A stretch of DNA of 64,000 nt from Quillaja saponaria (Eukaryota; Streptophyta; Magnoliopsida; Fabales; Quillajaceae): assembly GCA_029379385.1 (NCBI GenBank), contig CM055612.1, positions 7,192,001 through 7,256,000 on the forward strand, given 5' to 3'. Positions 1 to 13,390 of the stretch are shown in pieces (the first letter of the stretch is position 1; every line of letters begins with the position of its first letter). Both the position numbers and the translations under genes were made by a program. The notes beneath the pieces were generated by a model that was not told the origin of the DNA, ran no database searches, and saw only the letters and a list, made by a program, of their open reading frames with translations.

Positions 1-557
1 TAATGCCGTCACCTTAATATAAAGTGTCTTTTCCAATCTATTTGAGACTATAAAAGACAGTCGTGCTGTCGGAAAATTTAGTGTATCTGTCAGCCAATAA
101 GCTCAAAATAACTGAGTAAAATGATACAAGATGAGTATTACCGCATTTTGGAGTGAAGTTGTTTGAGATTGAAACAGAAATGCACTGCAAAACCCAGTGG
201 ACCATATACCCAAGATAACATAGCAGAATGAAGCATTAAGGGTATTACTGCATTTTGAATTCTTAAAAGTTAAAGGTCTTGATTAGTAATGCCATCATCC
301 CTCAGCAGTGCATAGTCCCCACTCGTGCATACCATGTGGTCATGCCCTTGTTTCATTTAGTGCTATTACAATAGGATGCAGAGGCGTTGTTCGCAGTTAA
401 ACCATATTTAGCCTGCTATTGTGAAATGATTGAATGAATAAATAAAGGAAAGAAAGATCAATTAGACCATAAACCTTGAATCTCTTGACTTTTTCTATTG
501 TGTGATTATGGTGCCATAATTTCTGTTTTTGTCATGTGCTATCTTAAAACATGTTAG
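1..557. other. Intron sequence upstream of MUB exon
   Basis: No coding exon was recognised here. The stretch is AT-rich and ends in a pyrimidine-containing acceptor whose AG is at 556-557, so it is most simply the intron before the first visible MUB exon. The missing N-terminal MUB exons must lie left of the window. Confidence 0.6.
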
Positions 558-1892
558 ACAAAGAAAATGGTCCAAAGATGATAGATGATTTGAAGCTTAT
601 TAATGCGGGAATGATACTTGAAGACAACAAGACACTTGCCGAGTCCAGGATTGTTGTTGGTGAAACTCCAGGAGGTGTCACCATGCATATTGTTGTCCGT
701 CCTCCCCTGCCTGGAAAAAACAAAGGTAATCTGCAAGGCATATCTATCTAACTTTTACTCAATACAGACAAACACAAAACACATGCATGAACAGGTGTAC
801 GTATCAGTGTATGTATATCTCATGCTGTCTACAAATATATATTGTTCATGTGTCCAAAGGTTGTTCAATGTAACTGCAACACCATATTCCCTTTTAGTTG
901 CCTATAACCGAGTTCATGATGGTGGGAGTGGAAATTTTATTTGAGTCCCCTTTATCTTACAAAAGGCTTGCTAATGTTGGAGAATGAACCCATAGCTTAT
1001 ACCATCAATTCTTCCCAAGAACCATCTAACATTTTGTTATTCACTCTAGCTCAAATAAGAAAGATTCACCTCATGATTGACAAATGTACCATAGTGTTAC
1101 TACCACTACATCATCCATGTACCATAGTGTTACTACCACTACATTATCCTATTAAAATCTGTAACCCAGCTATTACGGAGCATCCATTGCATAGAAAATT
1201 TGGAACACACTTCTCTCAGACCAAATAATCTTGGTCCAACTGTCCATCTCCATCTCTTGACCCTGAGGAAACAGCTTCGATGAATGAAAGTAAGAAACTT
1301 TGCAATTGGCTTATTCTATTATGCCTTGTCATTTGACAGCTGGTAGTTTTCCCAAGATTGCCAATCGAAATGATTTACACTACACATTCTATCTTCTTAA
1401 TTGTATTCGTGTATAGCTCTAAAGTAACTGATCAACGAAGATTTTAGGAGATATATCTTTTCTTTTCTATTTTTCAACCCCGTTTATTTTACTATTTATC
1501 AACTTGTGCCTCTCCAAGAAGATAAGTTTGCTAATCCACCCCACATATTCCCTGAGCAGAAAATAAAAAGAAAAGAAAATCGGTACTTATTGCATTTTGT
1601 ATATTGCCTGCTTGATATGTAGTTTGTGTCGCACTTCATATCATTTGGTTCATATCTGCTTCATAATATTTTCTTTAACATTTTCTTTGAATGAGTGTTC
1701 AGGAAGTAATTTTTTATTTGGAGTATTGCAGGTTGTGAATGTAAAGATGATGGCCAATACCCATTTTGCATCACTTATATTGTCTGGGTTTTTGCTTCTA
1801 GACACCTCAATCACTAATACTTGTTTATTTTTTCAGACAAAATGCAGAATGATTCTCCAAAGAACGGTGGGTGTTTATGTGTAATTTTATAG
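558..1892 (+). CDS. Membrane-anchored ubiquitin-fold protein (MUB), 3' half
   Basis: MUBs are small plant ubiquitin-fold proteins held on the plasma membrane by a C-terminal lipid; they dock selected E2 ubiquitin-conjugating enzymes there. Two exons are visible, 558-725 and 1837-1892, spliced in phase 1. They encode about the last 75 of roughly 118 residues. The first exon carries the ubiquitin-fold segment with KENGPK, LINAGMILEDNKTL and PGGVTMHIVVRPPL. The last exon adds a short polar tail ending CLCVIL followed by TAG. CVIL is a CaaX prenylation box, and a terminal Leu favours geranylgeranylation over farnesylation; the preceding Cys could be palmitoylated. The N-terminal exons are off the left edge, so the start codon is not seen. 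The 1.1 kb intron contains a 33 bp tandem duplication. Family assignment is firm; which MUB paralogue is not determined. Confidence 0.88.
1085..1150 (+). repeat. 33 bp tandem duplication in MUB intron
   Basis: Two nearly identical 33 bp units, each beginning TGTACCATAGTG, lie head to tail at 1085-1117 and 1118-1150. Near-identity suggests a recent slippage or unequal-exchange event. No coding role is seen. Confidence 0.85.
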
Positions 1893-3206
1893 CCCCAAGT
1901 TCTAAGAGTGAAAGTGCTTCCTTCCCTACTGTCTGTATCTCGAGGTCTTCGAACTGCATCTGTCATAATTGGACACATGCAACTCATAAATTCAGGCCCT
2001 TGTAGCAAGTTGCTTCAGAAACAAGTACTATGCTTGAGTTGCTTGACTACTCCTTTCAGTGAATACCGTATATTCCTTTTGTTTCTTGTCACTTGTAAAG
2101 AATATCTGAAATTTGTTAGAAGTTGGTTGTCCAATCAAGTTTCTTATTATATCTCTTGAAAATTTTTGAAAAAGGAAATTTGAATAAAAAGATTTACAAA
2201 GCTATCACTTGTGTTTGACTCTTTCTATTTTCATTTTTAATGTGGCTGGGGGTATCGATCTGTGTTATAATCACACAACATTTCACAATGTGTTTTGTAT
2301 ATTTCTTCCACTCGTCCAAAGTTAGTTTTAACTTATAGTTACCAAGCGTCACCTAGTAAATCTTGAAGAAATCATAACTAATTTGATATTTTCTAATAGC
2401 CAAATGAACCCTGCACCAGATAGAACCTACGATCACAAGGCCTACTAAAATATACTTGGTCTGTGATATCTTTTGTAATCAAGATCACATTGCTTTTTGA
2501 TTTTAAATCTGGCAATGCAAGGCACAAGCAATTATTAGTGTATGACCTTTTGAATAAGTAATGTATAATAATCTTAAAGAAGCTTTATATTATTTTGAAC
2601 TTCATATTAGAATGCCATTGAATTATGTATCAACTGACATGCTCACATAATGTTTATACTTACCGAAACTAGTGAAAAAGAAAAAGGGAAAAATTAACAG
2701 TATAGACAGTGGTAGCCCTTGGTTTGAACTTCAAAAACTCTCGCGCATAATCAGAATCTGGATGCAACGATCAAGAACTTGCCAAGCAGGAGAAAGAGAT
2801 GAGAAGGAGAAATATATTATCTCTTTTAAATATATAAATTGAAATAATCTTGTAATTTATTTCCTATACAACACTAGGACCAAGATAGAGGGGACAGAAT
2901 GAAGATTTTACATGTTATGCTTATATTCCAAAAGCTGGAGAAGCACTATATATTATTTTTTTGACAGAAAGTACTACACTGTTCCTTTTATAATTTGATG
3001 ATATCCAACATATATGCTTGCAAAACTTGATTCATGCTATATCTTAATAGGCGCCAAATATATCCCCGAAACTGTATAATGATTAATGAACAAGGGGAAA
3101 GGCGAGATGGGGCCATTGATTTTTTCAAGCGTTAATACTTGGCCTCCCAAGGGGGGAAGGGGGAGGGGAGGAGGAGTCAAAAGCTGCTTCTTGGTTCTTA
3201 CTTTGG
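1893..3206. other. MUB 3' flank and convergent intergenic region
   Basis: This is non-coding DNA between the MUB stop and the stop of the convergent coiled-coil gene. A possible plant polyadenylation signal AATAAA is at 2183-2188, about 290 bp past the MUB stop. A G-rich run at about 3149-3175 lies just beyond the 3' end of the minus-strand gene. I see no other gene. Confidence 0.5.
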
Positions 3207-6200
3207 TTATGGGGAATGGTCTAAGGCTGATGGATGCAGAGCCTTCTTAGATGACCGAATGTTCTTAAGAGTCATCACGAGTTTTTGTCTCTCCCCTTCA
3301 ACCTCTGCAAATTGAAGACTTAGTTGAGAGTATCGGTCATGCATGTCTTTCAGTTCAGTCTCCACAGCCGCTTGCCTTGCTTTTATTTCCAACATGTCTT
3401 TGATTAGCTCATTGATGTCTCGAAAGCTTTGGAAGATTGCTTCTTCATCACTGTGTTGTTTCAAGAAAGAACTGGAAAACAAAAGGAAATTAAAACTTAC
3501 AACTTGGTAAAATGATTATTCTGATTGAATTCTCAATTTCACTGCTAATGAATGTAGGCTTCCTAGAGAGCAATAGAGCAATTGAAGAAAGAACAAATTG
3601 TAACTTTAGACATCATGAAATGTTGAAGGCTAAAAAAAGAACACGAATGAGTCATTTAATAATAGAGAAATCTCATGGAAACCAACTGAGATGATTTCTT
3701 GTGCACGGGAAACGATGACTGGACAATAACGATCATAGAAAATGGCAGCCAAATTGAGGACTAAGCCAGTGAGATAACATTATTTGATTGTTGACCTATA
3801 CAACATTAATTATTTTTCTCCAAATAATTGGATGACAAAATTCTGTTCTTCGCATGCACGTGTTGTGGAATTAAATATGAAAGCAATAGTCTAGATATGG
3901 GCCTTTCAGGATGGGTGGCATGTGAATTCTCCGTGAATGAATGGTTCGTGTGAACTTTCTGAGCAAGATACACGTCTTTACAGTTATATACTCAAATTAT
4001 GAGATAAAAAAAAAAATTAAATAATCTGAAGTTGATACTTAGTAACTGACAATGCATAAATTGAAGTCAACAATTTTAAGAGTTTGTTGCAGATGTATAG
4101 TATGATGTACCTTTGGAAATGGATGCTTGTTTTCTTCTGGGCCTGCAATGCTTCGGCAAGCTCAATCTCCAAAGCAAGAACCCTTTCTAGTGCATTACCA
4201 CTGACCGAGATTTCATTGAACAGAGGAAATTTGTTCCCCAAATCTTCATTGGCCTGAGAAAGTTTAAAAAATAAGAATCTTGAGAAAGTAGAGGACAGTT
4301 GTGTGCTGCAAGGTTGTAGTACATGCAGTAATAGTCACTCACCTCATGTAGCAGCATCAATTCTCTTTGCAAACCTGGAAAATTTGGCTCGTAATTACGG
4401 TCATCTACTGGAAGATGCAAATTCTCATTTTTCATCCTTTCAAACTGCAAAGAGAAGCAAGGGATCAGATTGGCATCAGACACAATCACACACAACTTTG
4501 CGCCCTTCAAGATCAACAGTCTGTAATTTAAAAAAAGCAAATGTCTATTTACTCATGACACAAAATTAGACAAGAAAGTAAGATATGGACACTTTCCTCA
4601 CATTTATAATAAAAAAATACCTCCTTATTTAGGTGGTCCATGCTAGATTTCAGACTTTTGGTAAGAGCCATGTGCTTCTGGTCGTTGCTCTGAGGGTCTC
4701 CTTGAGTTACATGTCCATGAGTTTGATTTGCATTTGCACCTCTAGACAGAAGATCATCCTGATAAATGATTGTGGACATATCAAAAATTTGCTTTCAAAG
4801 ATAATGAGAGTGCATAGAATGGATGAAGAACAGGCTGAAGTAAATAACCTCCTCTCCATAAAGCACAGGGCTCTGGTTTGCATAAGAGCAAGTAGGGAGG
4901 GTGGAGAGCATAAAAAGGAATATAGAATATGAATTATCTCAGTGCCTAAAGTGTATCCCCCATTTTCCCTCCTCTCCTCTCCAAACTCCCTACTTTTCTC
5001 TGCAATCAATAACCTTCCACTATGCCTAGCAGAACAGCCAAGAAAATATAAGTAGAGCAACAAACATCAAGTGTGTTGAATGGAAATTAAATATCCAATC
5101 TATAAAAGATGGCACAATGACAGATATATTGAAACTCTTGGACTTTCATTAGAGGTTGTGACTTGTGAAGACTCTGAAAAGACGAATTCCTTTTTCATTC
5201 CACATCTTATTGTAATGCCAATGCGCCCAATATTTAAGTGTTGGAACCCGTGGACATTGCACTAGCATGAAACTTGGTTGTTCATAGAGCCAGTATGCTA
5301 TGCCGGTACTAATACATATTTGAAGCAATTAAAATCTGATTTAATTCATCCCGTAACTTTAGCTGTAGGAGGAGATTAAGCAAAAATGCAGGAAAGCTTA
5401 GCAAAATTCAAACTCTGACCTTGAAGGATGTCATTAAACAACATAGGCACTCAGAGCCTCCAATTAACCCATTTTTAAATGAGAATCAAGATTAAACTAT
5501 TGATCAAATCTTGTTTGTATATCTATTATATTATTTGCTGAGACGATAACATCTATGTCTTTGAGCTAAATCAAAAAATCAAAGACGAGAGAGTGTCTAC
5601 TAATGGAAATGAGAGAGTGTGTCTATTAATGGAAGAAGGTAACTATGGAGTGCAAGCAGAGCAATAGGATCAACTTACTGAACTGAAGAGTAGATATCTT
5701 CCCAAATAACAAAAGGAAAAAAGATAATAGCAGTTTAAGAATTAATGCAGCATGAGAGAATAAATTCTAGGGAAGAAGAATGTTACAGAATATGGCTCAA
5801 TTTCATTTTATAAACCATAAAGTGGCTTGCTATTCAGTATATTATATGATCTCCTAGAAAGTAAAATTTCATTTTACAAACCATAAAGTAGATATTGGGT
5901 ATCTAATATCTATGCATTGCATGTAGTGGTGTAACATTCTTCTGTCCTCTTTCTAGAAAAATTGGGGCCAGCGAAGGGTCTATATTACCTATGTCATGCA
6001 ACAAATACCTTGAAATGAAAAAACTTTTGACAAAAACACGTTACCTTCCCAGGTTGCATATTCATGGAAACATAAGAATAGGGAGATCCTTCACTCCAAA
6101 CTGAGCCTGCAGATTTTTCTTCTTTCGAGTTCACTGAATTAGAGAAGGGAACTACAGAAGGACAGTTCCCAGGAATCATATCTTCAAATTCCGTCCCAAT

Positions 6201-9200
6201 CCCTGGAGTGCCTGAAATTAGATTTTTTCCCTCAAGCTTCGTAATAACAGGTTCATCAGATGTGCAGCCCATTTTCTGTAATGTATCATTGCCATCATTC
6301 AGATGAGAGCTGGAACACTCCAGCAACTCTTTTGTCAAGTTAAGTTCTATCTCAATTATGAACTTCTCCTCATTACACTTTTGCAAAGCAGCTTCAAGCT
6401 CTTGATGTTCTTCCTTACAGCATTCAAGGCTTATCAATGAGCATTCCTTTTCAGCTTTCATCAGGTCATAGGCATTTATTAGTTCCCGCCTTTCAGAAAC
6501 TGTAGAAAGCAGCTCAGACTCCAACTCCAAGATTTTCATTCCCAGCTCTTTGTTTCTTTTTATTTGAGAAGCTTCTGATTTCTTTCTATTCTCAATTTCA
6601 TCAATTGCATCTTGAAATTTCCATAGCATTTTGTCACAGTGCTTTTTTGATACAGAAAGCTGGTCTGTTAGTTCTTGCAACTTGGTTTCATACTGGTCTT
6701 TGATAAATATAATTCTCAACGACTCTTGCATAACAACTGGTGGTCCATCAGGTCCTCTTTTTTCACGAGCATTGAGCAACTCAGCATCAGCCTTTTCTTT
6801 GAGCTCCTTCAAATGAATGGACAAGTTCTTGAACTCTTCCGTTTTCAAAACCTGTTCAGAGAGCTTCCGGGTAAGCTCACTGCATTGGTTCTGCAGCATT
6901 AACAGTTTATCATCATATTGTTTTAGTGATGTCATTGCAACATGCAGTTCATCTAATTTGGCCACGAGAATTAAACATTTGATTTCAGCTTCTTCCCTAG
7001 AGAACACCAAGTCTTCAATCTCTCCATAAGAACTTGCTAACAAGTGCTCCAGCTTTTCAACCTCAAGAGCATGCTGCCTTTCATGCATGCAAAAAGTAGC
7101 CTCCAAAATTTCAGTCCTATTCTTGTATTGCTTAGTCTCTTCCCTTGTTGCACTATATTGATCAATTAGTGCTCTATTTTTAGCAGCAGATGCTTCTAAA
7201 TCAGATCTTAAGGAGTCAAGATCTGTCAACAGTCTAGGATTATCTTCAATGTAATGAGCTTCTCTAGCAAGACAGCCATTCAGTTCAGTTTCTACATCAA
7301 GATGCTTCTCGCCAAGCACATCAAGTTGCATACCCATAGAGCACAGTTTCTCAACAAGCTCCTCAATACAGGCCCCATACTGAGTTCTAGTAAAAGTCAG
7401 ACTGACATCAGTAGCCATAAAATTTTCAAGCATTTCAGACAACTGAGTTTCCAGTGTAGTAATAGACGAAGATTCTCTCAAAACATCTTTAAGATGTTCC
7501 TCAGAATGCAATAAAAGATGGGAGACTCTTGATTTTTCAGATTCCAGGTCTGACACCAGTTGCTTGAGTTGGACCATTTTGGTTTTCTGCACATCAAAAT
7601 CTTGCAGCAGAGAATGCTTCTCTTTCATTTGTAAAGTCAGAACTGTAATTTCATTCTCAAATTTTTCATTCAAGCTTCTCTCAACTTGCAACTCATCATG
7701 CAGATAATGCAAGCTCTCTGTCAAACTGTGAAGCTCCAACTCAATCCTAGCAGATTCCTCAGTTTTCTCCTGTAAAGACACCATCAAAGTTTCTTTTTCT
7801 TCAGTAATTGCTGTGATGGTCAGTTTACACATTTCCAGTTGCAAATTTATGGAGCAAAGTTGCTCGAAAAGCTCCTGAATAGAGAATCCATACTGAGTTA
7901 TAGTAAAAATCAGACTGACATCAGCAGCCACAAAAATTTCATGCATTTCAGATAACTGAGTTTCCAGAGAAGCAATAGACGAAGATTCTCTGAAAACATC
8001 ATTAAGATGTTCCTCAGATTGCAATAAAAGATGGGAGACTCTTGAATTTTCGAATTCTAAGTCTGACACCAATTGCTGAAAATGGACCAATTCAGCTTTC
8101 TGCTGGTCAAGATCTTGCAGCAGAGAATGCTTCTCATTCAATTGTGAAGTAAGATCTGTAACTTCATTCTCCAATTTTTCTCTCAAGCTTCTCTCAGTTT
8201 GCAACTCATCATGCAGATAGTGCAAGCTCTCTGTCAAACGGTGAAGCTCCAAATCAGTCCTGGAAGATTCAAAAGTTTTCTCCTGTAAAGACACCATCAA
8301 AGTTTCTTTTTCATCTGCTATTGTTGCTATTTCCAGTTTACATGTTGCAAGGTCCCCAGATAAAGTATTAAGGGCCGAAATTTCATGAGCAAATTCTTCA
8401 TTTCTGGAAGAAAGTTGTTGTAGATCTGCTTGTAAACGATCAAGACCAGACAGAAGTTCTGTGTGATGCTGTGCATAGATCTCATCAGTATCAGAGCTAT
8501 CCTTGAGCCTGTTAACAATTGCCTCAAATTCTAATTGAAGTTTTTGCACTAGGGCACTAGATGCACTTAGGTTATTTACCATTTCTCGTAAATCACGTTC
8601 AAACTTTTGTTTCACAATCAGAAGATCTGATTGCGTATTGTTTAGGGACACTTGAGCGGTATGTCTTTCATCCATTAAATTTTCCTTTTCTTCCATGAGT
8701 AGGAGAATCCTTTCACATGCACCACATTGGAGCTCTTCTAGTTGCAATACAAGATCTGCTAAGTCTTTGGATCGCAAATCCTGACCAGTAGATTTTCTCC
8801 AGAGAGAAAGCTTACTATACTTAGTGTCATGTGAAACCAGCAGATTGTGCAACTTATCATAGAGGGAGTTGACAATATTCTCCAGATTATCCTTTGCAAA
8901 AGCCATCCCCTCAACTTCAGTTCTCATAGTCTTCAACTCTTCCTTTAAAAAGGATATTTCGTCATGGAGATAACCATTTTCCAAGCTTTCTTTCTTTCTA
9001 AGATTTATCAACTCAAAGTTTTCCGCACTGCAGGCCTTGTAACTACTCTCCTGGTTTCTATGCTCTGTCATTAGAGCTTCCAACTCATTAATTTTCTGAG
9101 TTAGAACACGATTTTCATGGGCAAGATTTTCAAAATTTGTTTCCAAAATTTGGTTCCTGAGAGCAATATCATTGCTCATTGTAGTGCTAGTGGCCTTGTA

Positions 9201-12200
9201 CTCATTTAGGGAGACAATATCATCCATGGCATTCTGAAGCCTAAGCATCAGTAACTCCTTAGACTCAGTTGAGAGATCCAGCTCCTGTTGTAGTTGATTT
9301 ACTTTCACTTTCATGAGTCTAATGTCATCAATTGCTTCAATCAGTGTTTCTTGTAGAGCTTTCGAGAAGACATCCACATGTATATTCACCAAATGTATTT
9401 CACATAACTCTTCTTCAACCTTTTCATACAGCCCTTCTTGCAAGTGGACTGATCTTTTCAAGTCCTTTAAAAGAATGTTTCCACCAAAGTTTTGTTTCTT
9501 TACCCCAGCATTCTGATTTCGGCCCTGCAAGAGATCCGCAGTATGAGATTCCTCTGAAACTAGTTTCTGATTTTGCTCTGTTTCCAGGTACCCTTCAAGG
9601 CTTGGTAGTGAAGAATTGGAGAAGGCTTGCTTTATAAGGTTCTTATTAGCCTCATGCACAGATAGAACCTGGCAGGAAAGCAGTTCAAGGTCCTTTTGTA
9701 ACTGCTCCACAGCAATGGAATAGTTCAACCTAGCCCTTTTAAGGGTTGCTTCAGCAGTAACAGCCCTTCTTTCAAGCTCATTGTTAAGAGAATCTAAAAT
9801 GCGTTTGTCTTCAGAAAACTTTATCATCTGCTCATTCATGTTCTGGTGCATTATTTCTATCTGAGTCTTACCGGATGAAATTGTGTACAGGCATGTTGAA
9901 TGTTCATTTCTGAGACTCTGCAACTCTCCCATCATCTGCCGTTGATTTTGCTCAAGTTCCTGAACAAGAGCTTCATAATAGCACTCCATCTGGTCCATTT
10001 TTCTCGCAAGGTTTTCTTGTTCAGTTTTTGACTCATCCAACTCCTTTAAAAGTTCAAAAATATTTCCTTTCAGTGCAACGGTAGAATCTATGGAATCGGA
10101 TTCAAGCGATACCACACCATGCATGGTAAGACAATGAAGCATGCTTTCTGGTTGACACAATTCTGAATCAGACATACTTCCTGTTACAAATTGCTCACAT
10201 TTATGTAAAGCGATCTCTTTGCCCTCTTTTTCAGTTGCCAGATAGGTACCTGAAATTGCTTCACCAGTTCCCCCTTTGAGACCCTGCAGAACTTCAACCA
10301 ATTGCTGCAAATCTAAGTTAAGGAACTCGAAGTCCCTCCCATTATATCCTCCAATACACACCTTGTTTTGAAGCTCCCTTAGCTTATCTTCCATTACAAT
10401 AAGCCCATTAATCCATTTAACCTGTAACTTCTGACATAAATTATCATGGTCTGTTCCAATAGTTTCTCCGCTTGTAGATGCAAAGCTAGCTTTAGAGTTC
10501 TTAAACTGTGCAAGGTCATCTTTGAACTTCAAACATTCTGATTTTAGTACAGTTACCTCTTTCGCCAGTTTATCTCCTAAAGAAATCTCCGCAGCAAGTT
10601 GCTGGGAAAATTTATGTGTTTCACCACCTATTTCATCTGCTTGACTCTGCAAAGAGCTCACTTCCAGTTGAAGATCAACTATAGATGACTCAGCCAATTC
10701 CAAGTTGGCTCTGAGTCTTGCATTTTCTTCATAGACAGCCAAGTCATTGGATGAAGTGTAGTCCGAGCCCCATCCATGACCCCAATCAGTTGTCGTCCCA
10801 TGTGCCAAAAACTGATTATCAGAAGCATCCCCTTTCTGTTTAAAGGAAACCCCGCCAAAATCACCGGAGATTGTGCTTTTAAGGCTATCCACTTCGTGCG
10901 TACTGGATGTATCATGCTTCTCAGCATACATGCTTTCTGAAGTATTAGAAGAGCCATCAAATCCAGCAGCTGAGTCTCCACACTCTTCATTCATGCCAGC
11001 CACTTCTTCAAGTGAAGAGAGGCCATCTTTAGAGTCTCTTTTGAATTTGACTCTTGAATTGACCTAACTTGGCAGAAAATATATAGCGAATGCATCAATA
11101 AAGGAAGAAAAACAAATTAAACTGATAGGAATTAAAAACCAACAAGAGAGATTATCCATAAGTATATTAAATCACCTTGTTCGATATTATTCAGAAAATT
11201 TAAATTGGCCACCAAAAACCAAAGAAAGATACACATAAATTTAGCTAATAAGCCACTTAACAAGTGGGAAAATTATTATGTCTTTCATATGCATAAAGAA
11301 CACACTTGGTAAGCTTCTAGGTAATCTGTTCACTTTTATCTAATTGATGGTTAGGATACAAGAAAGAATCCACCTGAAGGAGGGACGCGGTCCAAAAAAT
11401 AATGATTTACAGCATAAATAAACATTAAATAATGGGGTGAAATAAGGATTAAATCTTTAGGTAAACTGATTGCCAGAAGTCATAGCCGTTATCCAGAAAC
11501 ACCAGCTTAAGTAAGAAAGATGAAATTATTTATGACTCAGACATGTGTTCTGGAGCTCCTCAAAAGCATTAACAGCTATGACATGTTTACTTTCAGTAAC
11601 AGCCTGCCAAATTGGGCACATTAGAAACATCAGAGTAAGAGACACAAAGGTGGGAAGAGTCAAACCTTATCCATATGATTGTTGTCAGCCTGCTCAGCAG
11701 ATAAGAATTTCCTATCTGCAGATTCATCTGGAATTCTTTGGTCAGTGGTGGTCAGGCCCCTCTCTCGGAGTTCCCTTTGCTGCTCAAACTCTCTGAAAGC
11801 AAGTTTCACTTGAATTAGTGGAATGTTATTACTGAAAAGCATGTACTAACTACTAACTATAAGTCATGATGATATACCTGAAACCAGTTTTGGAAGTGAG
11901 CAGCTGCACAGTGACCTGGCTTCAAATAAGAAAAACAACAAACATTATAATGTGAAGTTTGTAATATTTCTAGTAAGATGAGACTTTGAGACTTTGAGAC
12001 TTTCTTCCCAAAACCATTCAAGAGTACGATGCCATGCTAGCAGAAAGTAATAAAACCTTTGATCTTGCTCCACTTTTATACCCACATAAGCACAAAACTA
12101 ATCAAGTTAAATGCAAAAGATTATATTATGTCAGGAAAATGGGGTTTAGAAATCCTCACATGTAATGTAGGTCCTGCTTCACATCCATGAAGAGGAAAAA

Positions 12201-13390
12201 CAACAGCAGACGGCTTTGACGCATCAGCAAAATCAGCCAGATTGATGTTAACCTCACCAAGGATGCTAGACCGTGAAGAACCCTGACGCTCATGAGATTT
12301 AGCCCAAGTGTACAAATTCTAAGGAGACAATTTTCATAAGAATCTCTCTTATCAGAAATACATAGAAGGAATATTACCATTGCCACAACAATTTTATAGA
12401 ACTTCTCATCATATTGTTTTGTTTTTATGTCTTGGAGGAGCCTTGTAGTTTCATAGATTGGGTCAGCCCACTTGCAGGTTCCACTTCTCACAATTGCTTT
12501 GGTTGTCTTTGCTGTTACCTTCCCAGAATCAGCAGGAATGAACGATACAAACAATTTATCCCATCCAATTTGTGGAATCTAGACCATGCAGAAAGAATTC
12601 ATTACACTCAAGTTGTAGGACAACATAGCAAGACACATCAATCAAGCAAAATACATTCACTTTGGCCCACAGCCACAACAGCTTAATAGCAATAGCATAC
12701 ACAGGACTTCGGTCACAAAGCAAAGGTGTTCAAATACACTGAACAAAAAAATTTAGCTTCTTTTCAGAAATCACGTGACAAGAGTGAAGAAGGCCTTTGA
12801 AAAATGAAAGTCAAGCATCCAACAGAGTCTAATTCTTTTTTTTCACACTGCAAATGTCACATATTGCTCACTTGTTTTATACACTACAAATATCAAGTTA
12901 CCAGATGAGCTTTTAATTTGAGTATAGCTACAGTGGCCAAAAAGCAGGCCTTGACAAATCACTTCTACTTAACAGATCCAATTTTTATTTTTTTCAATAA
13001 TCCTCAATTTAAACTTGCCCTGCAACAGAAACTGTATTCATGCTCCAGAGGCCTCATTTGAACCTCTTTTATCTTCTTTTTTTTTAATTTTTAAGGCTGG
13101 ATTCAATTTAAGCTTCACTTTAGAGCATTTATGCAAAGCAGTCAGACTCATTGTTCAAAACTCAGTCATATACTCTCTAGTTCATGACGCTATTGGCAAG
13201 GTAAAGTTAGGTTATCTTGTAGAGATCAGCGTAAAACAAGGGGGAAAAAGACAGATGTAAAAACTGAACAGTAGAACCCACAAAAATAGAAAACTCACAG
13301 TAGCAAACTTACATGCGTAGCATGGAATTGTAACCGGAAAACCACCTTCACTTTTGTCTTCTCAAGCCTGCACTCAGTGATTCTCGACAT
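3207..13390 (-). CDS. Giant NT-C2 domain coiled-coil protein (myosin heavy chain-related)
   Basis: Ten exons (read on the minus strand) join in one frame: 13313-13390, 12378-12578, 12160-12282, 11878-11915, 11666-11792, 6045-11063, 4621-4758, 4343-4444, 4111-4253, 3207-3471. They give 2,077 residues. The N-terminal ~140 residues form an NT-C2 (EEIG1/EHBP1-type) domain starting MSRITECRLEKTKVKVVF and containing GTCKWADPIYETTRLLQD; such domains are thought to bind membranes or partners. The rest is almost entirely heptad-rich coiled coil with very high Glu, Lys, Leu and Gln, ending in a conserved tail (HSDEEAIFQSFRDINELIKD). Length and both termini match, from memory, the Arabidopsis At1g22060 type often labelled myosin heavy chain-related or sporulation-specific; it has no motor domain. 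The 5,019 bp exon 6 contains a 171-residue tandem duplication. A cytoskeletal or endomembrane scaffold role is inferred only. A 5' leader exon with donor near 14575 probably precedes the ATG. Confidence 0.92.
5585..5892. repeat. Two short direct duplications in intron 6
   Basis: The intron between exons 6 and 7 of the coiled-coil gene contains a duplicated GAGAGAGTGT-centred segment at about 5587-5637. It also has a ~30 bp CATTTCATTTTA(T/C)AAACC motif repeated about 65 bp apart at about 5800-5830 and 5864-5892. These look like local slippage products without evident function. Confidence 0.6.
7320..8345 (-). repeat. 513 bp in-frame tandem duplication inside coiled-coil exon
   Basis: Within exon 6, two adjacent 513 bp units (7833-8345 and 7320-7832, in coding order) encode closely similar 171-residue segments. 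Each starts with a CKL motif followed by EKETLMVSLQEKT, then ESLHYLHDEL, EKHSLLQD, SRVSHLLL, SEEHL, LETQLSEM and TQYG. The offset is exactly 513 bases, a multiple of three, so frame and heptad register are kept. DNA identity is still high, indicating a fairly recent duplication. Confidence 0.92.

Noticed and set aside
6631..7514. Plus-strand open frames opposite the coiled-coil exon
   Set aside because: They are antisense shadows of a long Leu/Glu-rich minus-strand frame; they have no motifs and the composition expected of reverse-complemented coiled coil.
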